In this document: piece by piece, positions 42,412-51,304 of the stretch
Layout: the number at the start of each line of letters is the position of its first letter
Position numbering within the stretch: the first letter of the stretch is position 1
Assembly: GCF_016741785.1 (NCBI RefSeq)
Contig: NZ_JAERRL010000018.1
Coordinates: 36,763-100,762 of the forward strand
Direction of reading: 5' to 3'
DNA length: 64,000 nucleotides
DNA from: Streptomyces sp. 7-21
GTDB lineage: Bacteria; Actinomycetota; Actinomycetes; Streptomycetales; Streptomycetaceae
Position numbers and translations under genes: made by a program
The notes under the pieces: generated by a model
What the model was told of the DNA's origin: nothing
Seen by the model: only the letters and a program-made list of their open reading frames with translations
The model's database searches: none

Positions 42412-43527
42412 TCAGCCAAGGACGTCGGCGAGTTCGGCCGACGGCAGCCCGTGCGCCGCGGCGACCGGGCCGTAAACGACCTGCCCGGCGTGGACGTTGA
42501 GCCCGAGCGCCAGCGCCGGGTCACGGCGCAGCGCCTCGCGCCACCCGTAGCGGGCCAGCGTGACGGCGTACGGCAGCGTCACGTTGGTCAGCGCCGAGGT
42601 GGACGTGCTCGGCACGACCCCCGGCATGTTGGCCACGCAGTAGAACACCGAGTCGTGGGCGGAGAAGACGGGTTCGGCGTGCGTGGTCGGGCGGGAGTCC
42701 GCAAAGCAGCCGCCCTGGTCGATCGCAATGTCGACAAGAACACTCCCCGGCTTCATCCGCGCGACCAGGTCGCTGCTGACGAGCTTGGGGGCGGGCGCGC
42801 CGGGGATGAGCACGGAGCCGATGACGAGATCGGCGTCGAGCACGGCCTGTTCCAGCGCGTAGGCGTTGGAGACCACGGTCCGCACCCGGGTACCGAACGC
42901 ACGCTCGGCCGCGCGCAGTTTGGCGATGTCCAGGTCCATGAGCGTGACCTGGAAGCCCATCCCGACCGCGATCTGCGCGGCGTTCCACCCGGCCGTACCG
43001 ACGCCGATGATGACGGCGCGCGCCGCCGGGGTGCCCGGCACGCCGCCCGGCAGCACTCCGCGCCCGCCCGCGGAACGCATCAGGTGGTACGCGCCGACCT
43101 GCGGGGCGATGCGCCCGGCTACCTCGGACATCGGTGCCAGCAGCGGGAGTTCGCCGGACGCCGTCTCGACCGTCTCGTACGCGATCGCCGTGACACCGGA
43201 GGACGCCAGCGCCTGGGTGCACTCGCGGGAGGCAGCCAGGTGGAGGTAGGTGAAGAGCACCAGGCCGTCGCGGAGCCGGTGGAACTCCTCGGCGACCGGC
43301 TCCTTGACCTTCAGCACCAGGTCGGCGGTGGCCCAGACCTCGTCCGCGCCGTCGAGCACCGCGGCCCCGGCCGCGGCGTACTCCTCGTCGGAAATGGCGG
43401 AGCCGAGACCGGCACCCCGCTCCACACATACCTCGTGGCCCTCACCGACCAGCTCGTGCACCCCGGCGGGGGTGAGCGCCACGCGGTACTCGTTGTCCTT
43501 GATCTCGCGGGGGATGCCGACCCTCAT
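42412..43527 (-). CDS. ald: alanine dehydrogenase
   Basis: The 371-residue NAD enzyme interconverts L-alanine and pyruvate plus ammonia. It shows MRVGIPREIKDNEYRVALTP at the start, KVKEPVAEEFHRL (substrate Lys), the nucleotide motif VIIGVGTAGWNAAQIAVGMG, and VLVDIAIDQGGCFADSRPTTH. Length is standard. It is alone between parA and the STAND/TPR gene, with a short upstream region that holds a GGATTAATCC palindrome, probably an AsnC/Lrp-type operator. Confidence 0.97.
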   Translation of the reverse strand: MRVGIPREIKDNEYRVALTPAGVHELVGEGHEVCVERGAGLGSAISDEEYAAAGAAVLDGADEVWATADLVLKVKEPVAEEFHRLRDGLVLFTYLHLAASRECTQALASSGVTAIAYETVETASGELPLLAPMSEVAGRIAPQVGAYHLMRSAGGRGVLPGGVPGTPAARAVIIGVGTAGWNAAQIAVGMGFQVTLMDLDIAKLRAAERAFGTRVRTVVSNAYALEQAVLDADLVIGSVLIPGAPAPKLVSSDLVARMKPGSVLVDIAIDQGGCFADSRPTTHAEPVFSAHDSVFYCVANMPGVVPSTSTSALTNVTLPYAVTLARYGWREALRRDPALALGLNVHAGQVVYGPVAAAHGLPSAELADVLG

Positions 43528-43578
43528 CGTCGCTCACGGTCCTAGCGTCGCGAATCGTGTCCTCGCCAGTCTAATGAA

Positions 43579-43588
43579 GGATTAATCC
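43579..43588. promoter_or_regulatory. AT-rich palindrome upstream of ald
   Basis: GGATTAATCC is a perfect 10-base palindrome in an AT-rich patch 52 bases before the ald start. AsnC/Lrp-type regulators often control ald and bind AT-rich dyads, so it is a candidate operator. No regulator gene is adjacent. Confidence 0.45.
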
Positions 43589-43602
43589 ATGTCTATCCTT
43601 GC

Positions 43603-45708
43603 TTACAGCAAATCATTCCGCGATTGCGCCTGCGTTTCCAAAGTGTCATCGCGAGATGCTACGGGCGGATCCGCGACCGGCCGGACCCGGGCGAGCAGCC
43701 GGGCCGCCTCCGCCCGGTGGGCCCGCGCCGCCTGCGGCTGGCCGAGCCGCTCGCTGGCGGACGCCAGGCGCAGCCGCACCGCCGCCTCGGCGCTGGGATC
43801 GCCCGCCCGCTGCGCCCTGCGCAGCGCCTCCCGTGCCGTCCGCAGCGCCTCCTCCACGCGTCCGGCCCGCTCCTGCACGCCCGCGGCCTCGGCCAGCGCC
43901 CGCGCCTGGCTGGCGGGGTCACCGCGCCTGCGGTGCTCCGCAGCGGCGGCACGCCAGGAGCGCAGCGCCTCCTGCCACTGCCCGGCGCGCGCCAGCGTCT
44001 CGCCGATGCGGCCGTGGAGCAGCGCGCAGGCCGCCAGGTCGCCGCTGGCCTGGCACTGGGCCAGGGCGCGGCCGTACCAGTCGGCGGACCGCTGCCAGTC
44101 GCCCAGCGCGGCGTAGGTGTGCCCCAGCGCGACGAGGGCACGCCCCGCGGTCTCCTCATCGGCCGCACCGGGCCCGCTCCTGGCATGCCGCAGCGCCTGG
44201 CGGTACCGCTCCAGCGCCGCCGTGTGCCGCCCGCAGCGGGCGTCGGCGTCCGCCAGGAACAGCTGCGAGGCCGCGGCCTCCCGGGCCAGGCCCTGCCGCT
44301 CGGCGACGCGCAGCGCCAGCTCGTGCAGCCGGTACAGGAACGGCGCGGCGGCCTGGGGTCCCCGGTGAGCGGTCAGCGCCTCACCGAACGCGGTCACCAG
44401 GCGGCGGGCCAGCGTGTCCAGGTCGCCGCCCGCCACGGCCGCGCGGGCCGCGGAGAACAGCGCGGGAAGCCGCACGTCCAGCCAGTCCGCCGCCTCGCTG
44501 GCCGACTCAAAGCGCATCGGCCCGGGCAGCGAGGCCAGCCAGGTGCGCGCCGGGGAACCCGGCGGCTGGGTGACAGCCTGGCAGGCGGCCAGCTGCCGGA
44601 CGGTGCGCTCCAGCAGCCGGGCGCGCGCCAGCTGCGTCTCCGAGGTCCGCTCCCCGGCGGCGAGCGCCTCGCGCAGCAGCGGCAGCAGGCAGCCGGGCAC
44701 CTGGTAGCGCTCCTCGTGCGGCGGCCCCGCCGGCCGCAGCAGCCCGAGCTGGGCCAGCGCGGCGAGCGTGGCGCGCGCGGTGCCGACCGGGCAGCCGGCC
44801 AGCGCGCCCGCAACGTGGGCGTCGGCGAGCCCGGCGGGGGCGAGCGCCAGCAGCCGCAGCATGCGGGCGGCGGGGGCCGGCAGCGAGCCGGCGGCGAGGG
44901 CGAACGCCCGGCGCAGCGGCTGCTCCTCGGGGTCAGCGGCGGCCGCGGGCCCGCCGTCCGCTCCCAGCGGCTCCCACCCGGGCGGCGCGGGCTCCGTCAT
45001 GCGGCGGACCGCCTCGGCCACGGTGGCCTCCGGGTGGGCGGCGAGCCACCCCGCGACCAGCCGCAGCGCGGCGGGCAGGTGCGCGCACGCCTCGGCGAGC
45101 CGTTCCGCCGCGGTGGGGTCCACGGTGATCCGCACGTCACCCGCGCCCTGGGCGAGCAGTTCCAGCGCGGCGGCGGGCTCCAGGCCGCCGACGACGCACG
45201 GCCGCACCCCTGGCAGACCGGTCAGCGGCCCCCGGGCGACGGCCAGGACCAGGCAGTCACGGCTGTCCGGCACCAGCTCGTCCAGCTGCTCCGCTGAGGG
45301 GGCGTCGTCGACCAGCAGCACGCAGCGGCGCTCCCGCAGCTCCGCGCGCAGGGCGCTGGTCAGCTCCTCGTCATCGGCGCCGGGCGGTACCGGCGCCTCC
45401 AGGGCGGTGAGCAGCGCCCGGGCGGTGTCCTCGGCCGGCACGTCGGCGCCGCCCGGCTCCGTGAGCCTGGCCCGCAGCAGCCCGTCGGGGTAGGCGCCGG
45501 AGGCCAGCACCTCGCCCGCGAACTCCTCGGCGAGCGTGGTCCGGCCCGAGCCGGGGCGCCCCGCCACCAGCAGCACGCGGGCCCGGGGCACGGGCCGGCC
45601 CGCCAGGGTGTCGAGGCCGGCCCGGTCGAGGTCGGACCGCAGCGCCGCCAGCTCGGCGCGGCGGCCGAGGAACGCGGTTCCGGCGCCGGTGACCGTGTTG
45701 TCCGTCAC
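43603..45708 (-). CDS. STAND-type NTPase with C-terminal TPR repeats
   Basis: The 701-residue protein has an NTPase domain with Walker A VLLVAGRPGSGRTTLAEEF (residues about 43-61) and Walker B RRCVLLVDDAPS. A helical middle with a winged-helix look (MLRLLALAPAGLADAHVAGA) and a C-terminal half of about eight TPR-like repeats (QLFLADADARCGRHTAALER; GRALVALGHTYAALGDWQRS) follow. It resembles the ATPase-TPR part of AfsR/SARP-like regulators but lacks a DNA-binding domain, so it may be a signalling scaffold. The GTG at 45708 (VTDNTVTG) is preferred over a GTG six codons upstream. Its target is unknown. Confidence 0.8.
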   Translation of the reverse strand: MTDNTVTGAGTAFLGRRAELAALRSDLDRAGLDTLAGRPVPRARVLLVAGRPGSGRTTLAEEFAGEVLASGAYPDGLLRARLTEPGGADVPAEDTARALLTALEAPVPPGADDEELTSALRAELRERRCVLLVDDAPSAEQLDELVPDSRDCLVLAVARGPLTGLPGVRPCVVGGLEPAAALELLAQGAGDVRITVDPTAAERLAEACAHLPAALRLVAGWLAAHPEATVAEAVRRMTEPAPPGWEPLGADGGPAAAADPEEQPLRRAFALAAGSLPAPAARMLRLLALAPAGLADAHVAGALAGCPVGTARATLAALAQLGLLRPAGPPHEERYQVPGCLLPLLREALAAGERTSETQLARARLLERTVRQLAACQAVTQPPGSPARTWLASLPGPMRFESASEAADWLDVRLPALFSAARAAVAGGDLDTLARRLVTAFGEALTAHRGPQAAAPFLYRLHELALRVAERQGLAREAAASQLFLADADARCGRHTAALERYRQALRHARSGPGAADEETAGRALVALGHTYAALGDWQRSADWYGRALAQCQASGDLAACALLHGRIGETLARAGQWQEALRSWRAAAAEHRRRGDPASQARALAEAAGVQERAGRVEEALRTAREALRRAQRAGDPSAEAAVRLRLASASERLGQPQAARAHRAEAARLLARVRPVADPPVASRDDTLETQAQSRNDLL

Positions 45709-45755
45709 GGCCCGAGCGTAAGCCACGCGCGCGCGACCGGCACGGCAAGGACACG

Positions 45756-46385
45756 TCAGGCCGGGAACGGCCGCGCGGGCCAGGGGGCCTCGGCGGGCCG
45801 CAGCGCCGCGAGGCCGGTGCCGGTGCGCGCCGCCTGGAGCGCGAACACGCCGGCGGTCAGGGCGGTGTTGTGCAGCCTGCCGGCCAGCGCGCCCTCGACC
45901 AGCTCGGCGACGGGCACCCGCGCGAGCCGCATGTCGGCCTCCTCGGCGAAGGTGGCGAAGCGCTCCCCCTCCGCCTCGGACAGCTCGCGGGCGAGGAAGA
46001 TCCGCAGGGCTTCATCGCACCCGCCCGGCGAGGTGTACAGGTCGACCAGCACCCGCCAGTCCTCCGCCTTGAGGTGCGCCTCCTCGTACAGCTCGCGCTG
46101 GGCGGCGTGCAGCGGGTTCTCCCCCGGCACGTCGAGCAGGCCCGCCGGGATCTCCCAGAGCTTGTGGCGCACCGGGTGCCGGTACTGCTCGATGACGACG
46201 ACACGGTCCCGCTCGTCCAGCGCGACGATCGCGACGGAGCCGGGGTGGGTCTGGTAGTCGCGCCGGGCGACCGAGCCGTCGGGCATGACCACGTCATCGG
46301 TGCGCACGCCCGTCTTGTTGCCCGTGAACGGCGTGGCGGTAGCGGTGACCGGCCACTCCTCGGGGGTGTCGGCCAGGGTGGTCAC
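45756..46385 (-). CDS. Nudix hydrolase, ADP-ribose pyrophosphatase type
   Basis: The 209-residue protein has the Nudix box within PAGLLDVPGENPLHAAQREL and YEEAH, preceded by VVVIEQYRHPVRHKLWEIPA, a pattern typical of ADP-ribose pyrophosphatases. The usual Gly after the EE pair is replaced (EEAH), which is a mild departure. TSPGGCDEALRIFLAREL fits the substrate loop. The GTG at 46385 overlaps the pyrG stop by four bases, so it is coupled to CTP synthase, an arrangement shared by other actinobacteria. Confidence 0.9.
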   Translation of the reverse strand: MTTLADTPEEWPVTATATPFTGNKTGVRTDDVVMPDGSVARRDYQTHPGSVAIVALDERDRVVVIEQYRHPVRHKLWEIPAGLLDVPGENPLHAAQRELYEEAHLKAEDWRVLVDLYTSPGGCDEALRIFLARELSEAEGERFATFAEEADMRLARVPVAELVEGALAGRLHNTALTAGVFALQAARTGTGLAALRPAEAPWPARPFPA

Positions 46386-48055
46386 GCGCTCTTCTCCTCC
46401 TGGCCGGCCCGGCTGCCCTCGCGCCGCTCGATGGCGGCCCTGACCAGGCCGGCGAACAGCGGGTGCGGCCGCGTGGGGCGCGAACGCAGCTCCGGGTGGG
46501 CCTGGGTGCCGACGAGGTAGGGGTGGACGTCCCGCGGATACTCGACGTACTCCACCAGCCGGTTGTCCGGAGAGGTGCCGGAGAAGACCAGGCCCGCCTT
46601 CTCCAGCTCGCTGCGGTAGGCGTTGTTCACCTCGTAGCGGTGGCGGTGGCGCTCCTCGGCGTACGGCTCGCCGCCGTAGGTCTCGCGGACCAGGGAGCCC
46701 TCGGCGAGCTTGGCCGGGTACAGGCCCAGCCGCATCGTGCCGCCCATGTCGCCCTCACCGGCGACGATGTCCAGCTGCTCGGCCATCGTGGAGATCACCG
46801 GGTGGGCGGTGGCCTGGTCGAACTCGGTGGAGTTGGCGTCCTTGACGCCCGCGAGGTTCCGCGCCGCCTCGATGACGATGCACTGCAGCCCCAGGCACAG
46901 GCCCAGCAGCGGGACGCGGTTCTCCCGGGCGTAGCGGATCGCGGCGATCTTGCCTTCCACGCCGCGCTCGCCGAAGCCGCCGGGGATGCACACCGCGTCG
47001 CAGCCGGCCAGCTGCTCCTCGGCACCGCCCGGGGCCGTGCAGTCGTCGGACGTCACCCACTTGATGGCGACGCGGGCGTTGTTGGCGAAGCCGCCGGCCC
47101 GCAGCGCCTCGGTGACCGACAGGTAGGCGTCGGGCAGGTCGATGTATTTGCCGACGAGCGCGACGGTCACCTCGTGCTCGGGGTGGTGGACGCGGCGCAG
47201 CAGATCGTTCCACTGGGTCCAGTCCACATCGCGGAACGGCAGGTCAAGCCGCCGCACGACGTAGGCGTCGAGCCCCTCGCCGTGGAGTACCTTGGGGATG
47301 TCGTAGATGGACTTGGCGTCGATGGCGGCCACCACGGCGGCCTCCTCGACGTCGCACATCAGCGAGATCTTCCGCTTGATCGCGGCCGGCACTTCGCGGT
47401 CGGCGCGCAGCACGATCGCGTCGGGCTGGATGCCGATGTTGCGCAGGGCCGCCACGGAGTGCTGGGTCGGCTTGGTCTTCAGCTCGCCGGAGGGGCCGAT
47501 GTACGGCAGCAGCGAGATGTGCACGACGAAGACGTTGTCCCGGCCGACCTCGTGCCGCACCTGCCGGACCGCCTCCAGGAAGGGCAGGGACTCGATATCG
47601 CCGACGGTACCCCCGACCTCCGTGATCACGACGTCCACGTCGTCGGTCGCCATACGGCGGATGCGGTGCTTGATCTCGTTGGTGATGTGCGGGATCACCT
47701 GGACGGTGTCGCCGAGGTACTCACCCCGGCGCTCCTTGGCGATCACCGAGGAGTAGATCTGGCCCGTGGTGACGTTGGCGCTGCCGTCGAGATCGACGTC
47801 GAGGAAGCGCTCGTAGTGCCCGATGTCCAGGTCCGTCTCGGCGCCGTCGTTGGTGACGAAGACCTCGCCGTGCTGGAACGGGTTCATGGTGCCCGGATCC
47901 ACGTTCAGGTACGGGTCGAGCTTCTGCATCGTGACGCGCAGGCCGCGCGCCTTCAGCAGGGCTCCGAGGCTGGAGGCGGTTAGTCCCTTGCCGAGCGAGG
48001 AGGCGACTCCGCCGGTGACGAAGATGTGCTTGGTCGTCGTGGTACTGGGCGGCAT
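46382..48055 (-). CDS. pyrG: CTP synthase
   Basis: The 557-residue enzyme makes CTP from UTP using glutamine and ATP. The synthetase half begins KHIFVTGGVASSLGKGLTAS (P-loop) and contains EVGGTVGDIESLPFLEAVRQ. The glutaminase half has the oxyanion GGFGERGVEGK, the nucleophile Cys in LLGLCLGLQCIVIEAA and the HPEL histidine. The start at ATG 48055 (MPPSTTTTKHI) follows known Streptomyces PyrG N-termini; a TTG two codons upstream has a better-spaced GGGAG and cannot be excluded. It is followed by the Nudix gene with a GTGA overlap and diverges from GH15. Confidence 0.98.
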   Translation of the reverse strand: MPPSTTTTKHIFVTGGVASSLGKGLTASSLGALLKARGLRVTMQKLDPYLNVDPGTMNPFQHGEVFVTNDGAETDLDIGHYERFLDVDLDGSANVTTGQIYSSVIAKERRGEYLGDTVQVIPHITNEIKHRIRRMATDDVDVVITEVGGTVGDIESLPFLEAVRQVRHEVGRDNVFVVHISLLPYIGPSGELKTKPTQHSVAALRNIGIQPDAIVLRADREVPAAIKRKISLMCDVEEAAVVAAIDAKSIYDIPKVLHGEGLDAYVVRRLDLPFRDVDWTQWNDLLRRVHHPEHEVTVALVGKYIDLPDAYLSVTEALRAGGFANNARVAIKWVTSDDCTAPGGAEEQLAGCDAVCIPGGFGERGVEGKIAAIRYARENRVPLLGLCLGLQCIVIEAARNLAGVKDANSTEFDQATAHPVISTMAEQLDIVAGEGDMGGTMRLGLYPAKLAEGSLVRETYGGEPYAEERHRHRYEVNNAYRSELEKAGLVFSGTSPDNRLVEYVEYPRDVHPYLVGTQAHPELRSRPTRPHPLFAGLVRAAIERREGSRAGQEEKSA

Positions 48056-48420
48056 AGCCAAGTGGGGCTCCCGTGAGTCGCGAGGTCGGATGCACGACGG
48101 GGCCGGGCGGAATGACGTTCAATCGGAGCGCCGCGGTCCGAGGGGACTCCGTCGTGGCGGTTCGGGGGTCGCTGCCCTCCGCTCCACACGGGCTACCAGG
48201 GTATCAGTGGCCGCAGGGGGAAGAACGGCCGAAGCTGGCTAGCAGGAGAAGACCGACTATCCGTGCCAACACCCGCAAAAACAGCGCCCCCGCCGACGAG
48301 GCCGCCGGAAGGGGACACGGAACCCTCCGCGGCGACGTACGATGCTCGGACGCCCGAACGGGCGATGGGAGCACGCACGCCCACACGGGGGGCGGAGCAC
48401 AGTTTCGAGTGGAGACGCTA
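48056..48420. other. 365-base divergent region between pyrG and the GH15 gene
   Basis: Promoters for both genes are expected. A frame upstream of the GH15 GTG stays open through most of it but shows no GH15 similarity before 48421. No operator motif or attenuator-like hairpin with a T-run was recognised. Confidence 0.45.
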
Positions 48421-50226
48421 GTGGCCGGGCGCATCGAGGACTACGCACTCGTTGGCGACATGCAGACCGCCGCGCTCATCGGCAGAGACGGGTCAGCTGA
48501 CTGGCTCTGCCTGCCGCGGTTCGATTCCCATGCCGTCTTCGCCAGTCTCCTCGGCAACGAGGAGCACGGCTTCTGGCGGCTCGGCCCCGCGCACGGCAGA
48601 GACGTGCCGCCGCCGCCGGCAAGCCGGAGGCGGTACCAGGGCGACTCCCTGATCCTGGAGTCGGAGTGGGACACCCCGCGCGGCACGGTCAGGGTGACGG
48701 ATTTCATGCCGCCGCGCGGCCGGGACGCCCCGCAGCTGATCCGTGTGGTGGACGGCATCAGCGGCCGGGTGCCGATGCGCTCGGCGCTGCGGATGCGCTT
48801 CTCCTACGGCTGGGTCGTGCCGTGGGTGCACAAGATCGAGGACCGCACGGTCGCCGTCGCCGGGCCCGACTCCGTCTGGCTGGACACCACCGCGGACACC
48901 TACGGCCGGGACCTGACGACGTACTCCGACTTCACCGTCGCCCCCGGCGACCGGGTGACGTTCGCCATTTCCTGGCAGCCCTCGCACAAGCAGCCGCCGC
49001 CGGTGCCGCAGCCCGCGGAGGCGCTGGCGCAGACGGCGGAGTTCTGGCACGACTGGGTGGCGCAGTGCACCTACCACGGGCCGTACCGGGAGGCCGTGGT
49101 CCGCTCGCTGATCACGCTCAAGGCGCTGACGTACGAGCCGACCGGCGGCATCGTGGCGGCGCCGACGACGTCGCTGCCCGAGGAGATCGGCGGGTCGCGG
49201 AACTGGGACTACCGCTTCACGTGGCTGCGGGACGCCGCGATCACACTGTCGTCGCTGCTGCGCACGGGCTACCACGAGGAGGCCAGGGCCTGGCGCGAGT
49301 GGCTGCTGCGCGCGGTGGCGGGTGACCCGCAGAACCTGCAGATCATGTACGGCATCGCCGGTGAGCGTGAGCTGGCCGAGGCGGAGCTGAGCTGGCTGCC
49401 CGGTTACGAGAACTCCCAGCCGGTCCGCATCGGCAACGGCGCCGCCGGGCAGCTCCAGCTCGACGTGTACGGCGAGGTCACCGAGGCGCTGCACCTGGCG
49501 CACATGACGGGGCTGGCGCGCAACGATCACGCCAATCTGCTTCAGCTGAAGCTGATCCGGTACCTGGAGGAGCACTGGCACGAGCCGGACGAGGGCATCT
49601 GGGAGGTCCGGGGCCCGCGGCGCCACTTCACGCACTCCAAGGTGATGGCCTGGGTGGCGGTCGACCGTACGGTCAAGCTGATCGAGTCGGGCGAGGTAGA
49701 CGGCCCGCTGGAGCGCTGGCGGGATCTGCGTGACGAGATTCACCGGACGGTGTGCGAGCGCGGCTACGACAAGGAGCGCAACACCTTCACGCAGTACTTC
49801 GGCTCCAAGGAGCTGGACGCCTCGCTGCTGCTCATCCCGCAGATGGGCTTCCTGCCGCCGGACGACAAGCGCGTGATCGGCACGATCGAGGCGATCCAGC
49901 GCGAGCTGTCGACGCTGGACGGCTTCATCCTGCGCTACCCGACCGCCGGGTCGGATGTCGGCGTCGACGGCCTGGAGGGCGACGAGGGGGCGTTCCTGGC
50001 CTGCTCGTTCTGGCTGGCCGACGACCTGGCGATGATCGGCCGGGTGGAGGAGGCGAGGAAGCTGTTCGAGAAGCTGCTGGCGCTGCGGAACGACCTGGGG
50101 CTGCTCGCCGAGGAGTGGGACCCGCGCCGGATGCGGCAGGTGGGCAACTTCCCGCAGGCGTTCAGCCACGTGCCGCTGATCGACACGGCGCTGCGGCTGA
50201 CCGCGTCGGGGGCCTACGGCAGCTAG
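48421..50226 (+). CDS. glycoside hydrolase family 15 protein (glucoamylase/trehalase-like)
   Basis: The 601-residue protein starts RIEDYALVGDMQTAALIGRD and has an N-terminal beta-sandwich region (to about 215) and an (alpha/alpha)6 barrel. It contains NWDYRFTWLRDAAITLSSLL (a GH15 hallmark), GAAGQLQLDVYGEVTEALHL, and an EGDEGAFLACSFWLADDLAM block with the second catalytic carboxylate. Actinobacterial relatives include trehalases and glucan hydrolases. No signal peptide is seen, so it acts inside the cell. The GTG at 48421 has GGAGA five bases before it. The substrate is not proven. Confidence 0.93.
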   Translation: MAGRIEDYALVGDMQTAALIGRDGSADWLCLPRFDSHAVFASLLGNEEHGFWRLGPAHGRDVPPPPASRRRYQGDSLILESEWDTPRGTVRVTDFMPPRGRDAPQLIRVVDGISGRVPMRSALRMRFSYGWVVPWVHKIEDRTVAVAGPDSVWLDTTADTYGRDLTTYSDFTVAPGDRVTFAISWQPSHKQPPPVPQPAEALAQTAEFWHDWVAQCTYHGPYREAVVRSLITLKALTYEPTGGIVAAPTTSLPEEIGGSRNWDYRFTWLRDAAITLSSLLRTGYHEEARAWREWLLRAVAGDPQNLQIMYGIAGERELAEAELSWLPGYENSQPVRIGNGAAGQLQLDVYGEVTEALHLAHMTGLARNDHANLLQLKLIRYLEEHWHEPDEGIWEVRGPRRHFTHSKVMAWVAVDRTVKLIESGEVDGPLERWRDLRDEIHRTVCERGYDKERNTFTQYFGSKELDASLLLIPQMGFLPPDDKRVIGTIEAIQRELSTLDGFILRYPTAGSDVGVDGLEGDEGAFLACSFWLADDLAMIGRVEEARKLFEKLLALRNDLGLLAEEWDPRRMRQVGNFPQAFSHVPLIDTALRLTASGAYGS

Positions 50227-50240
50227 GCCGTCGCCCCTCC

Positions 50241-50267
50241 CCGCCGCGGGCCAAAGGCCCGCAGCGG
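50241..50267. terminator. hairpin between GH15 and GH16 genes
   Basis: CCGCCGCGGGCC and GGCCCGCAGCGG pair with one mismatch around a three-base AAA loop, 15 bases after the GH15 stop. The GH16 gene converges, so it may terminate both transcripts. Confidence 0.65.
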
Positions 50268-50282
50268 GATGGCCCGCGGGTC

Positions 50283-51221
50283 TCACCCGGCGGGCTGCTG
50301 CACGGAGACGGACACGTAGTCGGCGACCAGGGTGCCGCCGGGCTGGGTCGCGGCCGTCGGCGTGGCCTGCCCGGCCACGCCGTCGGGGAATGCGCCGCCC
50401 ATGGCCAGGTTCAGCAGCAGGAAGTGCCCGTGACCGGTGGCGTCGGCCCAGGTCTGCTCGCCGATCTGCTCGGAGCTGACCGTGTGGTACAGCTGGCCGT
50501 CGAGGTACCACCGCAGGTATTCGACGTCGCCGGTGCGGTCGAGTTCGAGGGCGTACTCGTGGAAACCGGCGTCGCAGTCGCCGCAGGCGGTGGCGGCGCC
50601 GATGCCCTGCGTCTCGTCACAGGGGCCGCCGGGGTTGACGCCGCAGTGGAGCACGCCCCAGACCTGGTCAAGGCCGTTGACGTTCTCCATGATGTCGAAC
50701 TCCCCGATGCCGGGCCAGTTCCAGTAGTCCCCGCGGAAGTCGGCGCCGAGGGTCCAGAAAGCGGGCCAGTAGCCGAGGGCCGCGTCCCCCTCCAGGTCGG
50801 GCAGGCGCAGGGCCGCCTCGATGCGCATCAGCCCGCCGTCGGGCGCGGCGAAGTCGGAGCGCTGCGTCTCGATGCGGGCGGACGTCCAGGTGCCGCCGTC
50901 GAGCAGAGCGGTGATGACGAGGTGGCCTGAGCCGTCGAGCTGGATGTTGGCGGGGTCGCTGGTGTACGTCTGCACCTCCCCGGTGCCCCAGTTGGCGGGG
51001 CCGCCGGGGTAGCTGGTGCCCGTGTCGATGATCCAGTCGTCGGCGGACGGCAGGCTGCCCGCCGGGCCGTCGAAGTCGGTGCGCCAGACCTCCTGGAGCT
51101 GGGCGGGCTGGGCGCCGCCCGCCGGTTCGGCCCCCGCGGACGGCGTCTGGGCGACGGCCCAGGCCGCCAGCAGGCAGGCGAGCGCGGCGATGGTCGTAAC
51201 CGTGCGACTTTTCGCGTACAT
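50283..51221 (-). CDS. secreted GH16 beta-glucanase-like hydrolase
   Basis: The 312-residue protein has a signal peptide (MYAKSRTVTTIAALACLLAA to about residue 30) and a beta-jelly-roll GH16 domain with the catalytic motif GIGEFDIMENVNG (ExDxxE) at about residue 170. It also has YWPAFWTLGADFRGDYW and HEYALELDRTGDVEYLRWYL. It probably cleaves a beta-1,3(4)-glucan outside the cell. The four-cysteine loop CGVNPGGPCDETQGIGAATACGDC may carry disulphides. The ATG at 51221 follows CAGGAGGTG, a good ribosome site. Confidence 0.92.
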   Translation of the reverse strand: MYAKSRTVTTIAALACLLAAWAVAQTPSAGAEPAGGAQPAQLQEVWRTDFDGPAGSLPSADDWIIDTGTSYPGGPANWGTGEVQTYTSDPANIQLDGSGHLVITALLDGGTWTSARIETQRSDFAAPDGGLMRIEAALRLPDLEGDAALGYWPAFWTLGADFRGDYWNWPGIGEFDIMENVNGLDQVWGVLHCGVNPGGPCDETQGIGAATACGDCDAGFHEYALELDRTGDVEYLRWYLDGQLYHTVSSEQIGEQTWADATGHGHFLLLNLAMGGAFPDGVAGQATPTAATQPGGTLVADYVSVSVQQPAG

Positions 51222-51304
51222 GACACCTCCTGGCTGAGCACAGTGCTGGGCACGCCGCGCGGCGTCAACGTCATGATCCGGCCAGTGTCGGGTGAGCCGC
51301 CGGC

